A stretch of 64,000 nucleotides of DNA, from assembly GCF_022965805.1 (NCBI RefSeq), contig NC_133114.1, positions 2,750,761-2,814,760 of the forward strand, written 5' to 3'. Source of the stretch: Primulina eburnea (Eukaryota > Streptophyta > Magnoliopsida > Lamiales > Gesneriaceae). Below are positions 21,622 through 33,086 of the stretch, piece after piece. Within the stretch, counting starts at the first letter, position 1. Every line of letters starts with the position of its first letter. A program made the translations under genes and the position numbers. A model generated the notes under the pieces. It worked only from the letters and a program-made list of their open reading frames with translations. It was not told the origin of the DNA and did no database searches.

Positions 21622-23181
21622 TTATTCTGTATTAGCAATTTCCTCATTAGGCAACTGAATGTTTTCAGTTTCAGTTGGAGCTAATTCAGTTGGAAACTGA
21701 TTCTCATTAGTATGCTCCACTAACTGATTGTCAAGATTTGCTTCCAATTCAGCTGATTGATCCAATATATCAGGTTCAGGTGTTTGGAGATTGTTTTGAT
21801 TAAGATGGATATCTTCTTCATCATCATCGTCGTCTAAGCTTATATCTGTAAATCTATCAGCTAGCTCAACTGTATCAGTTGGCTTAGAAGTTAGTGTAGA
21901 CTCATCAAACACAACATGAATGGATTCTTCAACATTCAAAGTATTTTTGTTGAAGACTCTATAGGCTTTACTTACTGAAGAATAACCAAGAAATATTCCT
22001 TCTGCAGATTTAGCGTCAAAGGCTGTTAAATGAGTTTTACCATTGACAAGTATAAAACATCTGCAGCCGAATATTTTGAAGTAAGAAACCACACTTTTTC
22101 TACCATGCCAGATCTCATAAGGTGTTTTCATATGATTCTTATTAATTATTGATCTGTTTTGAGTATAACACGCAGTGTTCACTGCCTCTGCCCAAAACCT
22201 TTGAGAGATAGAGGAATCAGCAAGCATTGTTCTAGCAGCCTCTTTAAGGGTCCGATTTCTCCTTTCAGCTACACCATTTTTCTGAGGAGTTCTGGCTGCT
22301 GAGAGCTCATGCTTGATTCCGGTATTCTCTAAATAATTTGAAAGAATTTGATTGATAAATTCAGTTCCTCGATCGGACCTGATTCTATCAATTCCAACTG
22401 ATTTTTCATTTAATAATCTTTTGAAAAGCTTAATCAGTTGAGCAGCAGTTTGGTCTTTGGACTTGAGAAATATAACCCAAGTGAATCTTGAAAAATCGTC
22501 TACAACCACCAAGGTGTATTTCATTCCCCTTAAGCTCATGACTGGTATAGGACCAAATAGATCCATATGTAACAGTTCTAAGCATCGGGAAGAAGATTTA
22601 CGACCCTTGTTCTTAAAAGAAGATTTGATTTGTTTACCAAACTGACATGCTGAGCAAATTTTGTCCTTGATAAAATCCATTTTGGACAATCCAGTAACAA
22701 GATCGTTGTTACTCGAATATGCAATAGATTTGAAATTTAGGTGGTTCAATCTCTTATGCCACAACCAGTTTTTAGAAGATTTTGAGGCAATAAAACATAC
22801 TGGTGCATAAGGTTGATCATTCCAACTAACTTTGTAAGTGTTTCCACACCTTTTGCCAGTTAGGATGATCTCTTCAGTTGAGTTTTTGACTGAACAAGAA
22901 TCTTTATCAAACTGAACTGAGAATCCATTATCGCATAACTGACTAATGCTGATCAGATTATACTTGAGATTCTCAACTAATAAGACATCATTAATGGTGA
23001 AATTACCATGAATAAGCTTACCCTTACCCACAGTTTTACCTTTAGAGTTATCTCCAAAACTGATGTTTGGTCCAGTGTACTTAGTCAGTTGAGATAATAA
23101 ATTTGAATCTCCAGTCATGTGACGTGAACATCCACTGTCCAAATACCATATAGATCCAATGCTTGTACCTATTACCTGCAA
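21622..23181 (-). pseudogene. Copia protease-integrase part of pol (519 aa, ends at a nonsense codon)
   Basis: It starts with the retropepsin WYLDSGCSRHMTGD, then the pre-integrase HHCC finger (LWHKRLNHLNF ... CSACQFGKQ) and the integrase core with Asp in HMDLFGP, Asp in RSDRGTEF and Glu in NGVAERRNRTLKEA. An acidic C-terminal linker (SLDDDDDEEDI) follows. The core motifs are intact. The stop at 21,622 truncates what would be a fused pol. Its upstream frame link to gag is also broken near 23,190-23,290. Confidence 0.9.
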
Positions 23182-23291
23182 TCAAACACAAGATAAGATT
23201 GTGGTACCCTTTTCTATTTGGGTCCAAAGTTGATTAGTCCTTTAGGAATCCAAACTTGGATCAGTCTAACTGACTGTCCAGTTGCTGTATT

Positions 23292-25155
23292 CTAAATTGT
23301 CTTTCCCGACCTCTGTGTGTGTGATGTATGGTATGTAGAAGATACAGCATGTGATTTGCCCTTTTTCGACTGATTGTTCAGCCAGTATCTTTTCTGAACT
23401 GGCCTGCTGTTATAGTAATTTGAATAGCCACTTGAATTGTTTTTGCTGAAAAATTTTGGTGGTTGACTTTGTGAGTTAGTCACAACTCTTGGACTATAAC
23501 CAATACCACATCTTTTGCCCTTGCTCATATTATGAGTCGGCTGTTCAATCAGTTTACTCGGCTCAACTTGTTCTTGTACCATAACTGATTTGACAAAGTG
23601 AATATATTTCCCTTTGTCCATATTCAGTTTTGGTTGAGTATCTTTGGAAGGTATTTCATCCTGGTTACTGAACCCTAAGCCAGTTTTATCAGCAAATGAT
23701 TTCTGAGAGTTCTGTATATCAGTCAATGCAACATATGATTTATTCCAAGCCTGAATGAGCTCAGTTTGCTTTGTATTTTCAAGCATTACTTTTGAATCAT
23801 TAATTGATTCTTGCTCCTTTCAGTATTGAGTTCGGCAATCTCCCTTTTTAGACTCAACATTTCAACTGATACATCAGTTGTTGTCTTATTGTCAGAGGGA
23901 TCAGTTTGCTCTACTCTGGCCTTTTCAAACGATAAGGCAAGCTTTTGATATTCACTAACCATGTCATGAAGAGTCGAAATAAGTTCTTCTCTTGTGAAAT
24001 CAGTTGAACTGAAGTCAAATACCTGTTGGCTGCTTGAATGAACTTCTGTGTCATCAGCCATCAAGCACTTCACTTCTTCCTCATCTTCACTAGAGCTACA
24101 AGAGGTTTCTGGTTCTGACTCTTCGCTGTCGTCTCTGCCCATTTGGCTTTGCTATCCTCAGCTAGGAGTACTTCATGCTTCTTTCTGTAAGGCTTCTTAT
24201 CGTCCTTAGATCTCCTCTTATGCTCATACACTTTCTTCTTTCTTTCAGTCGAAGCTTGACTATCCTTTTTAGGCTTTATACAGTCAGCAATAAAATGACC
24301 AGGTTTGCCACAGTTGTAGCATGCATTGGACTCTTCTCTGGGATTGTTTCTTTGGTACTGCTTCTGAAAATTTCCTTGGTTCTTCCTCATGAATCTCCCG
24401 AATTTCCTGATGAACAATGACATGGCGTCATTGCTTAATTGATCTGCGGCTTTCTCAATTGAACCAGTTGGTTCTGATCTCACAGCAGCTAAGGCAGTAG
24501 ATGCTGCTGGGGTAGATGGTTCTCCTTCTCGAGTTTGCAGTTCAAACTCATATGCTTTTAAGTCAGCAAACAAGTCATGGAGTTGAACTTTGTTCAGATC
24601 TTTAGACTCCCTCATAGCCATGGTTTTCACATCCCATTCTTTGGGAAGACCTCTGATAACCTTCAATGCTACTTCTTTATTTGTATACACCTTTCCAAGT
24701 GCATTCAGTTCGTTGATGATGCATCTGGTTCTCTCATCATATTCATGCATCGTTTCTCCAATTTTCATTCTGATGTTATCGAAATTTTGTACAACAACAG
24801 ATAGCTTGTTTTCTTTGGTTTGTTCATTGCCTTCGCAAAGCTGGATTAATTTCTCCCAAATCTCATTGGCTGTTTTGCACATCTTGATTTTACTGAACGT
24901 CACTTTGTCCAGTGTTTTGTACAATATGTCTTTTGCTACATTATCCAAATTAGCTTTTCTCTTGTCTTCAGCAGTCCATTCATATCTGGGCTTTTCAATA
25001 CGGTGAGGTGCCCCATCTGTGATTGCAACTGCTGTGTTGGCTTTCAAAATCTTCATGGGTCCGTCAGTTATAACGTACCACATGTCATCATCCTGTGCAG
25101 CTAGATGAGCCTGCATCCTGATCTTCCAATCGTCAAAATCTTCTTTGGAGAACAT
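23292..25155 (-). pseudogene. Copia gag with two frame breaks
   Basis: The first ATG after the primer-binding site is at 25,155 (MFSKEDFDDWKIRMQAHL). Then come the capsid-like region (VIRGLPKEWDVKTMAMRESK) and one zinc knuckle CYNCGKPGHFIADC. The frame is lost by an apparent one-base deletion near 24,135, where the acidic SEESEPETS part continues in another frame to 23,786. A second shift there puts the tail (ELIQAWNKSYVALTD, 23,292-23,786) in a third frame. The long acidic and coiled-coil extension after the zinc knuckle is typical of Sirevirus Gag. Confidence 0.85.
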
Positions 25156-25224
25156 GGGGATCTTGTTGAATGAAGATATAGTGAGCAATTTGAGTATTGA
25201 TATTCTTTTGAAAGGATATAACTT

Positions 25225-25236
25225 GCTCTGATACCA
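25225..25236 (-). other. Primer-binding site of the Copia element (initiator Met-tRNA)
   Basis: On the minus strand this reads TGGTATCAGAGC two bases from the 5' LTR, the same tRNA site as the Gypsy element uses. Confidence 0.9.
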
Positions 25237-25238
25237 CT

Positions 25239-26181
25239 TGAAAGGATCGGTGAATCGGGTGAAGAGTGTTTAGAAGGGGGGGTTGAATAAACACTGCTCA
25301 ATTAAAATAATTCTTCGACAAACTGATTTCAGTTGTATGACAAACTGAATCTAAAATATTCTTTCGGTCAACAACAATCAGTTAAACTGAATAAACAGTT
25401 GCGGAAAAACTAACTGACTGAAGGATAGAGTATCTAACTGAAAATAATAACTGAAGGTAATAACAACACAATTTGTTTCTGGATGTTCGGAGACTTGAAC
25501 AACTCCTACGTCATCCCTTCTTTCACGCAGATAGGATTTTCACTAAAAGAGTTTGATCAAATACAAATCAATGTACTGACCCACTTCAGTTTGAACTTAT
25601 CACTTTGCCAATACTGAAACTCTTACAATACAACACTTTTACAGATCGTAACTGATCTTAGCACAATTTAGAAATTCTATCAATCTATTACAAGGTGCTA
25701 TGAAAGCTCAAGAGCGTAGTCTAGAATACTACTGATAAGCGTGAGCTTGATTCCTGAGTGTGAGCGGATATTTTTGTAGCGTAACAGCAAGTAAGATAAC
25801 TGAGAATGCGATAATGCTTCAGCTGCTGCCTTCGACTATTTATAGGCTTCCCTCTCAACGGTAACATTAAAGATATTTGAATATTCTAATCGTTGATTGC
25901 CACGTCGATATATCCTGACAATAGTACACTGTTCATTTCTGAAATACCGCGAGCCACTACCAGTTGCAGATGGCTGTACTATATGTCGGTTGTCGCTGTC
26001 AACTGAAGACGTGTACAGCTGAGAGATCAGCTAGTAAAGATCAGTTGACGAAGAAATATACTTTAGTTGAAGCGATCAGTTGACTGATGACGTGTTCAGT
26101 TACGTCGATCAGTTGGTCCAATTCAGTTGCTAGAATCAGTTGGTCAATCTTTTGTCAAACGCCGGAATTTCGTTTCCAACA
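25239..26181 (-). repeat. 5' LTR of the large Copia element (943 bp)
   Basis: It is about 98.6% identical by eye to the 3' LTR. A 9-base stretch of the 3' LTR near 8,230 is missing here. The inverse TATA box is at about 25,836-25,845. The element is flanked by TATTT at 26,182-26,186. Confidence 0.95.
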
Positions 26182-26186
26182 TATTT

Positions 26187-26983
26187 GTTATATGTTTTTT
26201 AATTAAAATATTTATTATGTGTTTTCAATTTTATATAATTATTTTAAAATAATAATTTTTGCATACTTGCATATTAAAAAAATCATATATTTTTTTTAAA
26301 AGAACTTTTTGGGTTGGTCAAGTTGTTTTGAGCTTGGGTTTATATGTTTCGGATTGGTTAGGGTCGGGTAAGGGTTGAGAAAATTTTGTAATGTCCATGC
26401 TTCAACCTAACCCGAACCCGCCGAATTGACACCCATATTGTTGTCAATAAAAAATAGAAAAAATCATATTTTTGTTTATCAAAATTTTAATTAATAAATA
26501 AATATTTTTCAAAATTTTTGGCAAACCCATATGTGATACAGATGAATAATAAGGATAGTGCCCACATAGGTAGGATCTCATTAACCGTGAATAAGCTATT
26601 CTCTTTTAAAATTCTGTTGACCACTAAAATTCTCTTTTTAAATTATGTTTGCCACTAAAATTTTTGAATGATAAAAATTTTTTGCCACCATATCAAAAAT
26701 GAGTTTAATTTTAATTAATAGAATACATGTTTAATATTTAAATTTTTTTAACACATTTCACACTATTTAAATTTTTTGATTAGCTCAAAGTTCTCTCAAT
26801 TGTTTTTTTTTTATTTAAAAAACAAATACATTTTACACTATTTAAATTGACAAATCACACACAATTACACAAATATGAACTTTTGAGTTGAGGTGACATA
26901 CACTTGATTTGAGTTGAGGTGACATAACTGTTTTTTTAAATAAAAAAAAAACAGTTACATTTTATACTATTTAAAAGTTTTAT
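26187..26983. other. AT-rich intergenic sequence, right flank of the Copia element
   Basis: No gene is seen. The part up to about 26,440 contains gggtcgggtaag and cctaacccgaacccgcc and may be the other half of the repeat at 7,140-7,722. A short match to the 37,195/55,600 repeat (agtgcccacataggtaggat) is at about 26,560. Confidence 0.4.
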
Positions 26984-27119
26984 TGTTCGTATCTTGTGAG
27001 ACATATCTCTTATTTGAGTTATTCATTAAAAAGTATTACTTTTTATTGTGAATATCGGTAGGATTGACCCATCTCACATATAAGGATTCGTGAGACCGTC
27101 TCACAAGAAACTTACTCAT
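26984..27119 (+). repeat. MITE of the GTGAGACSGTCTCAC family, left-truncated
   Basis: It carries the internal landmarks of the family (ttgtgagacatatctcttattt, tattactttttattgtgaat, gacccatctcac) and the right-end palindrome gtgagaccgtctcac with tail ttactca. The left palindrome is missing. Confidence 0.7.
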
Positions 27120-27432
27120 AAATTTATTGTGTTTGGATAAATTGATTTCAAATATATTTTTTAATTGTGGAGGAGTAAGATCATAATCTTTAAATCCACT
27201 TCTTTCATTTTTATTCCGATGAATTTCAAATTCAACCAATGTCTAAATACAACCTAACAGATTTTGATAATTTGAACATTCATGGAATGAGTTTCTCGAA
27301 TGTGTGGCAATGTCTATTACGACCAATTCAATCAATATGGACATAATATATATTTATATATTATTATAATCAAGCACGGGGTTTGACAACGTACTCCAAA
27401 TAATTAACAATTTTTTTAAAGAAAATTACACC

Positions 27433-29559
27433 TCAAGCAGTTTTAAGCAACGCAGTAGATGGATGATCAGAACCTGCCGAAGAAGAAGTGGTAAAATTTG
27501 AAGAATTACTGTATTGACTGTAGTCCAGAGAATCACTCCCGCTAATACTGTAATTCACACCAGAATTCGTAATCATGTTCGTGGAAGGACTGTAATATAT
27601 CGGCACCGGCATCATTGCTGGAAGAGCGGGCAATTGAGCCTCAAAATTCAGCACATTCATCGCCTGTCGTATTGTGGGCCGATGCCGATTATCTGGATGA
27701 ACACACCATAGCCCCACAACCAGCAATCTCTCCATTTCTTCACCATTTTGCTCGATTCCTAGATCTTGATCCACCGCGTCGAGTATTTTCCCGGCACCGT
27801 AAAGTTTCCACACCCATTCCACTAGTACAACTATATTATTTTCTTGAAATCCGACATCAATGGCCTTTCTACCACAAGTGATCTCTAACAAAACGACCCC
27901 GAAACTATATACGTCGGACTCTTTGCTGGCCCTGCCGGAGATCACATATTCGGGTGCCATGTACCCTCTCGTCCCTGCCACCATCGTTGTTTGTGACCCT
28001 TTGTCGTGATCTACGAGTCGAGCTAGACCGAAATCACCGAGTTTGGCATTGAAGTTTGAATCCAACATGATGTTGCTTGACTTGATATCTCTATGGACTA
28101 CACATTGATCCCATTCCTCGTGTAGATACAACAGAGCCGAGGCTAATCCCTGCGCAATTTTGTATCTAACTTCCCATGTCAACACCGAATTATGTTTAAA
28201 GAGATGTGAATCTAAGCTCCCATTTGGCAAGAACTCGTAAACAAGGAGGAGTTCACCTTTTTCATGGCACCAACCGATGAGTTGGACGAGGTTTCTGTGT
28301 CTTAATTGACTAATGATCTTCACTTCTGATGCGTACTCTTTTAGCCCTTGTTGGGATCCCCTTGATACCCTTTTTACAGCAACATATGAATTGGTTTCTT
28401 TCAAGAAACCTCTGTAAACTCCACCAAATCCTCCTTCTCCGAGCTTCAATTCCTCTGCAAAATTATGTGTTCCACGGGCCAATTCAGCATACAAAAACTT
28501 CTTGGCCCCGGTGCCTCTTTGAAATTCGTTATCCATTGATGGGTCTATAGAGTATGCATGTGTATCTCTAGATTCCTTCTCATACTTTTTCTTCTTCAAG
28601 AAACAGCCAACAAATCCCAAAGCAAGAATTAGAATCGGCAATCCAACGCCTAATCCGATAGCTAGTCCCAGGACTCCACGCTTCCTCTTTTGCTTTCCAT
28701 CTCCAATATTGTTGATCATGGGATCGGGTAATGGGCTCGGGGCTGGCACATTAGGAGTAATATCAAGTGTTAAACTTGAATAAAAATCCCAAGACTTAAC
28801 AGTATTTCTCTCAAATAATCTTCCTGTTGCAGCTGAAAAGCCAAACAGAACTTTTTCAGGCATGTAATCTCTAAGATCAATCACGCGGCTGAGGCTACCA
28901 TGTGCGACTGTGTTGCTAAAAGAATTTGTAAAATTAACACTGAGAGTCTTCGAACTGCCATTGTAGCTAATCCAAGCTTCATTTTCCCTCCCAAGAGTAA
29001 TATTATTCTGCCAATCAACGGTTGCAATAGACACCATGGAATTTATATTAATCCCGACATGTGGGACAGATGGATCGAAATAATTTTGAAAAGTATCGAA
29101 TTCAACTGCAAAAAATGACTCCGCAGATGAATTTGAATAATCATTATCTGTATTAAGGCCTATTCTTCCACCACCAGCGATAGTGTTTATGGATGAATAC
29201 GAGGGAGCAAGAAAAAATGTGATCCCATCCGCAAAATCTGATCTCCCATTAGAATCTATCACAAAAGAAAAATGGGTCGAAAAATCACACAAATTCCCCG
29301 ACCTCTTGTCCCACAGATGCAGTGGCTCGATATAAGTGGCGCGACCAATTCTCGATGCCTGTGAAACATTGAATTCATTCGGGGTGAGCTGAATCCCTTG
29401 GGGTGAGATGTAAGCATCTCCTGTGGTGTTGATGAAGCGATTGTTCTCGTGAGACCCGAAGCTGGCGAAGTTGAATGATAACGAAACCGAAAGAGTTGCA
29501 GGGATAACGGAGAAGAAGAGGAAGAAGATGAACAAGATTTCAATGGTTGCTGGTTTCAT
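27433..29559 (-). CDS. L-type lectin-domain receptor-like kinase (708 aa, intronless)
   Basis: This is a plasma-membrane receptor kinase of the legume-lectin type, thought to sense carbohydrate or other extracellular ligands and phosphorylate Ser/Thr. Residues 1-24 are a signal peptide (EILFIFFLFFSVIPATLS). Residues 25-263 are the lectin domain, with AVEFDTFQN (E153, D155) at the metal-binding position. Residues 295-320 are the membrane helix followed by a KKKK stop-transfer stretch. The kinase spans about 370-645: GEGGFGGVY loop, K396, HRD at 489-491, DFG at 509-511, GTRGYMAPE activation segment. All catalytic residues are present and it is an RD kinase. The Ser/Tyr-rich tail and overall length match LecRK clade IX. 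The ATG at 29,559 is chosen because it opens the signal peptide. The gene looks intact. Confidence 0.93.
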   Translation of the reverse strand: MKPATIEILFIFFLFFSVIPATLSVSLSFNFASFGSHENNRFINTTGDAYISPQGIQLTPNEFNVSQASRIGRATYIEPLHLWDKRSGNLCDFSTHFSFVIDSNGRSDFADGITFFLAPSYSSINTIAGGGRIGLNTDNDYSNSSAESFFAVEFDTFQNYFDPSVPHVGININSMVSIATVDWQNNITLGRENEAWISYNGSSKTLSVNFTNSFSNTVAHGSLSRVIDLRDYMPEKVLFGFSAATGRLFERNTVKSWDFYSSLTLDITPNVPAPSPLPDPMINNIGDGKQKRKRGVLGLAIGLGVGLPILILALGFVGCFLKKKKYEKESRDTHAYSIDPSMDNEFQRGTGAKKFLYAELARGTHNFAEELKLGEGGFGGVYRGFLKETNSYVAVKRVSRGSQQGLKEYASEVKIISQLRHRNLVQLIGWCHEKGELLLVYEFLPNGSLDSHLFKHNSVLTWEVRYKIAQGLASALLYLHEEWDQCVVHRDIKSSNIMLDSNFNAKLGDFGLARLVDHDKGSQTTMVAGTRGYMAPEYVISGRASKESDVYSFGVVLLEITCGRKAIDVGFQENNIVVLVEWVWKLYGAGKILDAVDQDLGIEQNGEEMERLLVVGLWCVHPDNRHRPTIRQAMNVLNFEAQLPALPAMMPVPIYYSPSTNMITNSGVNYSISGSDSLDYSQYSNSSNFTTSSSAGSDHPSTALLKTA

Positions 29560-29758
29560 TCTCTTTTTGGGAATCTAAGCTTCACCAATGGCGGAAATGG
29601 GCATTGTTTTGTTGCTGATATATTACTTTGTTTTTGGTTTGATATAATATATAGCTTGTGTGTGTTGATATGAATTCAAGCTGTAATTCGTCTTCTAAGC
29701 TTCATCAAAAGGCAGTGATTTTTTTTAATTAATTAAAACAAGTTACTATTATTTAATA
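29560..29758 (-). promoter_or_regulatory. Upstream region of the lectin receptor kinase gene
   Basis: On the minus strand a TATA-like tatatattatatc lies around 29,645-29,656, about 90 bases before the ATG. No other element was recognised. The MITE cluster at 29,759 begins right behind it. Confidence 0.35.
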
Positions 29759-29830
29759 GTATATCTCACGGTCTCACGAATTTTTATCTATGAGACAGGT
29801 CAACTCTATCGATATTCATAATAAAAAGTA
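29759..29830 (-). repeat. MITE fragment (GTGAGACSGTCTCAC family)
   Basis: It has the outer palindrome ctcacggtctcac and atgagacaggtcaactctatcgat, then ends at ataaaaagta, where the next copy begins. Confidence 0.65.
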
Positions 29831-30013
29831 GGCAAAAACTTGTGTGAGACGGTCTCACGGATCATATTTTGTGAGACGGATCTTTATTTGGGTAATTCAT
29901 GAAAAAGTATTACTTTTTTATGCTAAGGGTATTACTTTTTATGGTGAATATGGGTAGGGTTGACCCGTCTCACAGATTGAGATCCGTGAGACGATCTCAC
30001 ATGAGACCTACCC
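29831..30013 (+). repeat. MITE, full-length copy (about 183 bp)
   Basis: It opens acttgtgtgagacggtctcacgg and closes gtgagacgatctcacatgagac, with the internal landmarks in order. It lies between two inverted partial copies. Confidence 0.8.
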
Positions 30014-30122
30014 TAAAAAGTAATACTCTTAGCATAAAAAGTAACGTTCTTTCACGGATTACCCCAATAAAAGATCTATCTCACAAAATACGATCTATGA
30101 GAGCATCTGACACAAATTTTTA
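30014..30122 (-). repeat. MITE fragment, inverted relative to its neighbour
   Basis: It begins mid-element (aaaaagtaatactcttagcat) and runs to the outer end (acacaaattttta). Both this and the copy at 29,759 lack their inner half. Confidence 0.7.
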
Positions 30123-30944
30123 TCTTTATTTAATTATTAGAGATGTCTCTATATTTTGATAAAATATAGTTTTATCACGACTTTTCATAAAGTCTTCTAA
30201 AATATCCACATTGGTGTCTTTGAATGTTCAAACCAGCGTTAACAAACCACTCGTGATCAAAAGTTTGTACACTTAATTTTATTTTTATTTTTATTTTTAA
30301 ACGTATCATTGGCGAGTGTTTTGCGCGTGCTTCCGGTCTTCCTGAAAGGACACCCCATTTTATTTTATTTTTTTTCAAAACAAAATTTATATTCATAATA
30401 AAAATAATAGAAAATCTAAAATTATATAAAAAAAAAAGTAAAATTTCAAACGATTAGCTAACAATTAGTAATAAAAATAATATATATATATATACACTCA
30501 TCAATTTTCACAAATTATTTCATTCAGACAAACATATTATTACACTCACAAAATCTTATATCTATTATCTTCATCATCTTAATTTTCTTTGTAATATTTA
30601 TTTCTATAATATTTTTTTATCTGAAATGAATGAAAATATTAGATAATTTTCTTAGAAATTTTGTGAATTTTCCAAACATGGAGAAAATAAAATATATTTT
30701 CTCAAATTTCACCAATTCCACCAAATTATCAATATTTTCGATTTGATTATTCTATGCAAATGCAATATCCACATAATTTTCCAAATTAGTTTGTTTCATC
30801 ATTTTTCATATCGTCTTCTTTTTCATCGATTTTCTAATCTACGACTCACCGATATGCCTAATACATCTCTGACGGAAAACGAACCGTCAACTCCGACTTC
30901 TATCCCGAAGATTGAACTGTCTGAACGTGAATTCTAACTTAGCT
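30123..30944. other. AT-rich intergenic sequence
   Basis: No gene is recognised. The 64-codon frame at 30,743 has no protein-like features, although it immediately precedes the transposase relic and could be part of the same decayed element. Confidence 0.4.
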
Positions 30945-31175
30945 CGCACATTTTGAGAAAGCGCATTTGAGATGTTCCAAGCTCGATAGACAATTGTCAG
31001 ATTTCCAACTTGTTGTGGGTACATAAAAAGTTAAAACATATAATGTTAGTATGCATTATTTTGCACAATATGATTGTTGAATATGAAGGGGATCGCGTGA
31101 CAAATTCGTACAAACGATTAAGGAGACGAACCCGCACAACTTCTCCAAGGCTTAAACCGATGATTACATGATTCT
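30945..31175 (+). pseudogene. PIF/Harbinger transposase relic (nuclease C-terminal part)
   Basis: With frame changes the plus strand reads ESAFEMFQARQTIVRFP, then VCIILHNMIVEYEGD and RLRRRTRTTSPRL. The CIILHNMIVE string followed by an acidic residue pair is a signature of the HARBI1-like nuclease of PIF/Harbinger transposons. Only the end of the domain remains and at least one stop interrupts it. Confidence 0.65.
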
Positions 31176-31782
31176 CTCTAAAAAATTCTGAACTACGTGA
31201 AAGTCAAATACATCACCAACATTGTACCAATTTAGTTCAACATATTTGAAAATAATAGAAACAAAAATTCTTAAATCAGTATTTTACATATTTCGGACGT
31301 TTAATTTATATGTTGTTTTTTGTTTTATGCAATTGTGATTTTTTCTCCTTTTTTTGTACTCTTCATTTCAAATTTATGATAAAAGTTTTAATTTTAATTA
31401 AATTACACTTTTAAAATAAGATGAAATAATTTTCAATTGTAAAATTAAAAATTATATCAACATATATTTTAAATAATAATAGTTTAATGGGTGTAAATAA
31501 AATTGAAAATGTATTTATTTAATGCAGGTTTTTTTTAAAACTGGGTCGGACGGATAGTTCTAACCGGTTTTACTGGGAATCGGTCACTAGTTCGATCCGA
31601 CCTACTCTATAAAAGTTTTAACAATCAAAACTGATAATGTATCTGTCGGATCGGTCATGAACTTGTGAACCAGTTTAAAACAATATTTTTTAAATTTTTT
31701 TCTTATATATATTTTTAAAAAAATTATTTTTTATATTTTAAATTTTGTTTTTGTTATATATACATATAAATAATTATATGTG

Positions 31783-31826
<44 letters not shown>

Positions 31827-32105
31827 TTTGGGTTTTGAAATTAAATTATAACATTTGTTACTTCCTCATGGGCATAAATCACACAACCCAACTACCCCTG
31901 TATAAAAAATAAAATTATAACATTCGTTAAATAAAATAAAACATAACATTTGTTAAGTGGGGCCTCTTGCGTAAGCGCGTTAAGAGTTATGTTATTAATT
32001 AATTAACATAATTGATTAATTAATTACTGAATAATAATTTTATGATTACCTTTCCCAACTCTAAGCAACTTTCCTTAAAATAAAGTAAATAATTGAATGA
32101 TGAGC
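31176..32105. other. AT-rich intergenic sequence with a (TA)n tract
   Basis: No coding sequence is seen. A (TA)n run occupies about 31,793-31,822. The stretch 31,540-31,680 contains gggtcggacggat and gtcggatcggtcat, which look like a fragment of an unidentified repeat. Confidence 0.4.
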
Positions 32106-32283
32106 GAGTTTCATGTGAGACCGTCTCACGGATCTTAATCTGTGAGACGGGTCAACCCTACTCATATTTACAATAAAAAGTAGTACTCTCAGCATAAAAA
32201 GTGATATTTTTTCACGGATAACCCAAATAAGATATTCACCTCACAAATACGACCCGTGAGACCGTCTCACACAAGTTTTTGTC
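32106..32283 (-). repeat. MITE, full-length copy
   Basis: It opens catgtgagaccgtctcacgg and closes gtgagaccgtctcacacaag, with the internal landmarks (gtgagacgggtcaaccctac, aaaaagtagtactctcagcat) between. Confidence 0.8.
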
Positions 32284-32908
32284 TTGCAATGATACTCACG
32301 AAAGATATAGAAACACATCTAGAAACACCAAATATAACCTTATATCGGGAATGTTTTTATCTTTATTTAAATATCACATGAATATCTCATATTTTTATGA
32401 AATTTGACATATATATTGATGATACAAAGAATAATCATTGATCACTTCATACGAGAATAAATATTTTAAATGTAACATAAAATAATCCAAATATAACTTT
32501 AAGAGATAAATTTGTAAAATATTTTTCTTTTAGAAATGATTAAATTAATAAATTATGAAAAAGTAATAAAATTAAAAGTCATTGTTTGAAAATAAAAGTG
32601 AAAATTTGAATTTTTCTAAATGAATGTTTATGATAAATAAATTATTGTAATACTATTTTTTTAATTAAACATAAAAAAATATAATTAAATGAATAAGACT
32701 ACTCTATCTCTTCAAATATATTTATTTACCGAAATACCATAATCATTTTTGAAAAATTAAAATCAAATGAGAACAACTTTGATAGTTTGATTAAATTAAG
32801 CAAAAACTAACACATACTCTAAAGTTAAATAACTCGTAAAACTGATTATTTAAGTGATTATTGAATAATCACTTTTTATAGGTCGCAAAAGCTCTCTGAA
32901 TAAGGAGT

Positions 32909-33086
32909 CTGTCTTTTGTGAGACAGTCACACGAATATTTATCTGTGAGACGGGTCAACTCTATCGATATTCACAATAAAAAGTAACACTCTTAGCATAA
33001 AAAGTAATGTTTTTAATGGATGACCCAAATAAGAGATCTGTCTCACAAAATAAGATCCGTGAGACCATATCACACAAGTTTTAGCC
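32909..33086 (-). repeat. MITE, full-length copy with worn ends
   Basis: The left palindrome is degraded (gtgagacagtcacac), the right is gtgagaccatatcacacaag. Internal landmarks are clear. Confidence 0.75.

Larger units (their letters stand above)
7728..26181 (-). mobile_element. Ty1/Copia Sirevirus-like element with extra ORF and antisense gene; carries a nested Gypsy element
   Basis: The element is bounded by 943- and 952-bp LTRs (TG...CA) and by the 5-bp duplication TATTT at 7,723-7,727 and 26,182-26,186. Read on the minus strand the order is 5' LTR, Met-tRNA primer-binding site, gag, protease-integrase-RT-RNase H, a spacer with an antisense gene, a long extra ORF, polypurine tract and 3' LTR. 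Without the nested Gypsy element (7,326 bp plus one duplication) it is about 11.1 kb. By eye the LTRs differ at about 13 sites plus one 9-bp indel (about 1.4%). Pol is inactivated, so it is non-autonomous. Confidence 0.95.

Noticed and set aside
30743..30937. Small ORF before the transposase relic
   Set aside because: There is no recognisable domain; it may belong to the decayed element, but this cannot be supported.
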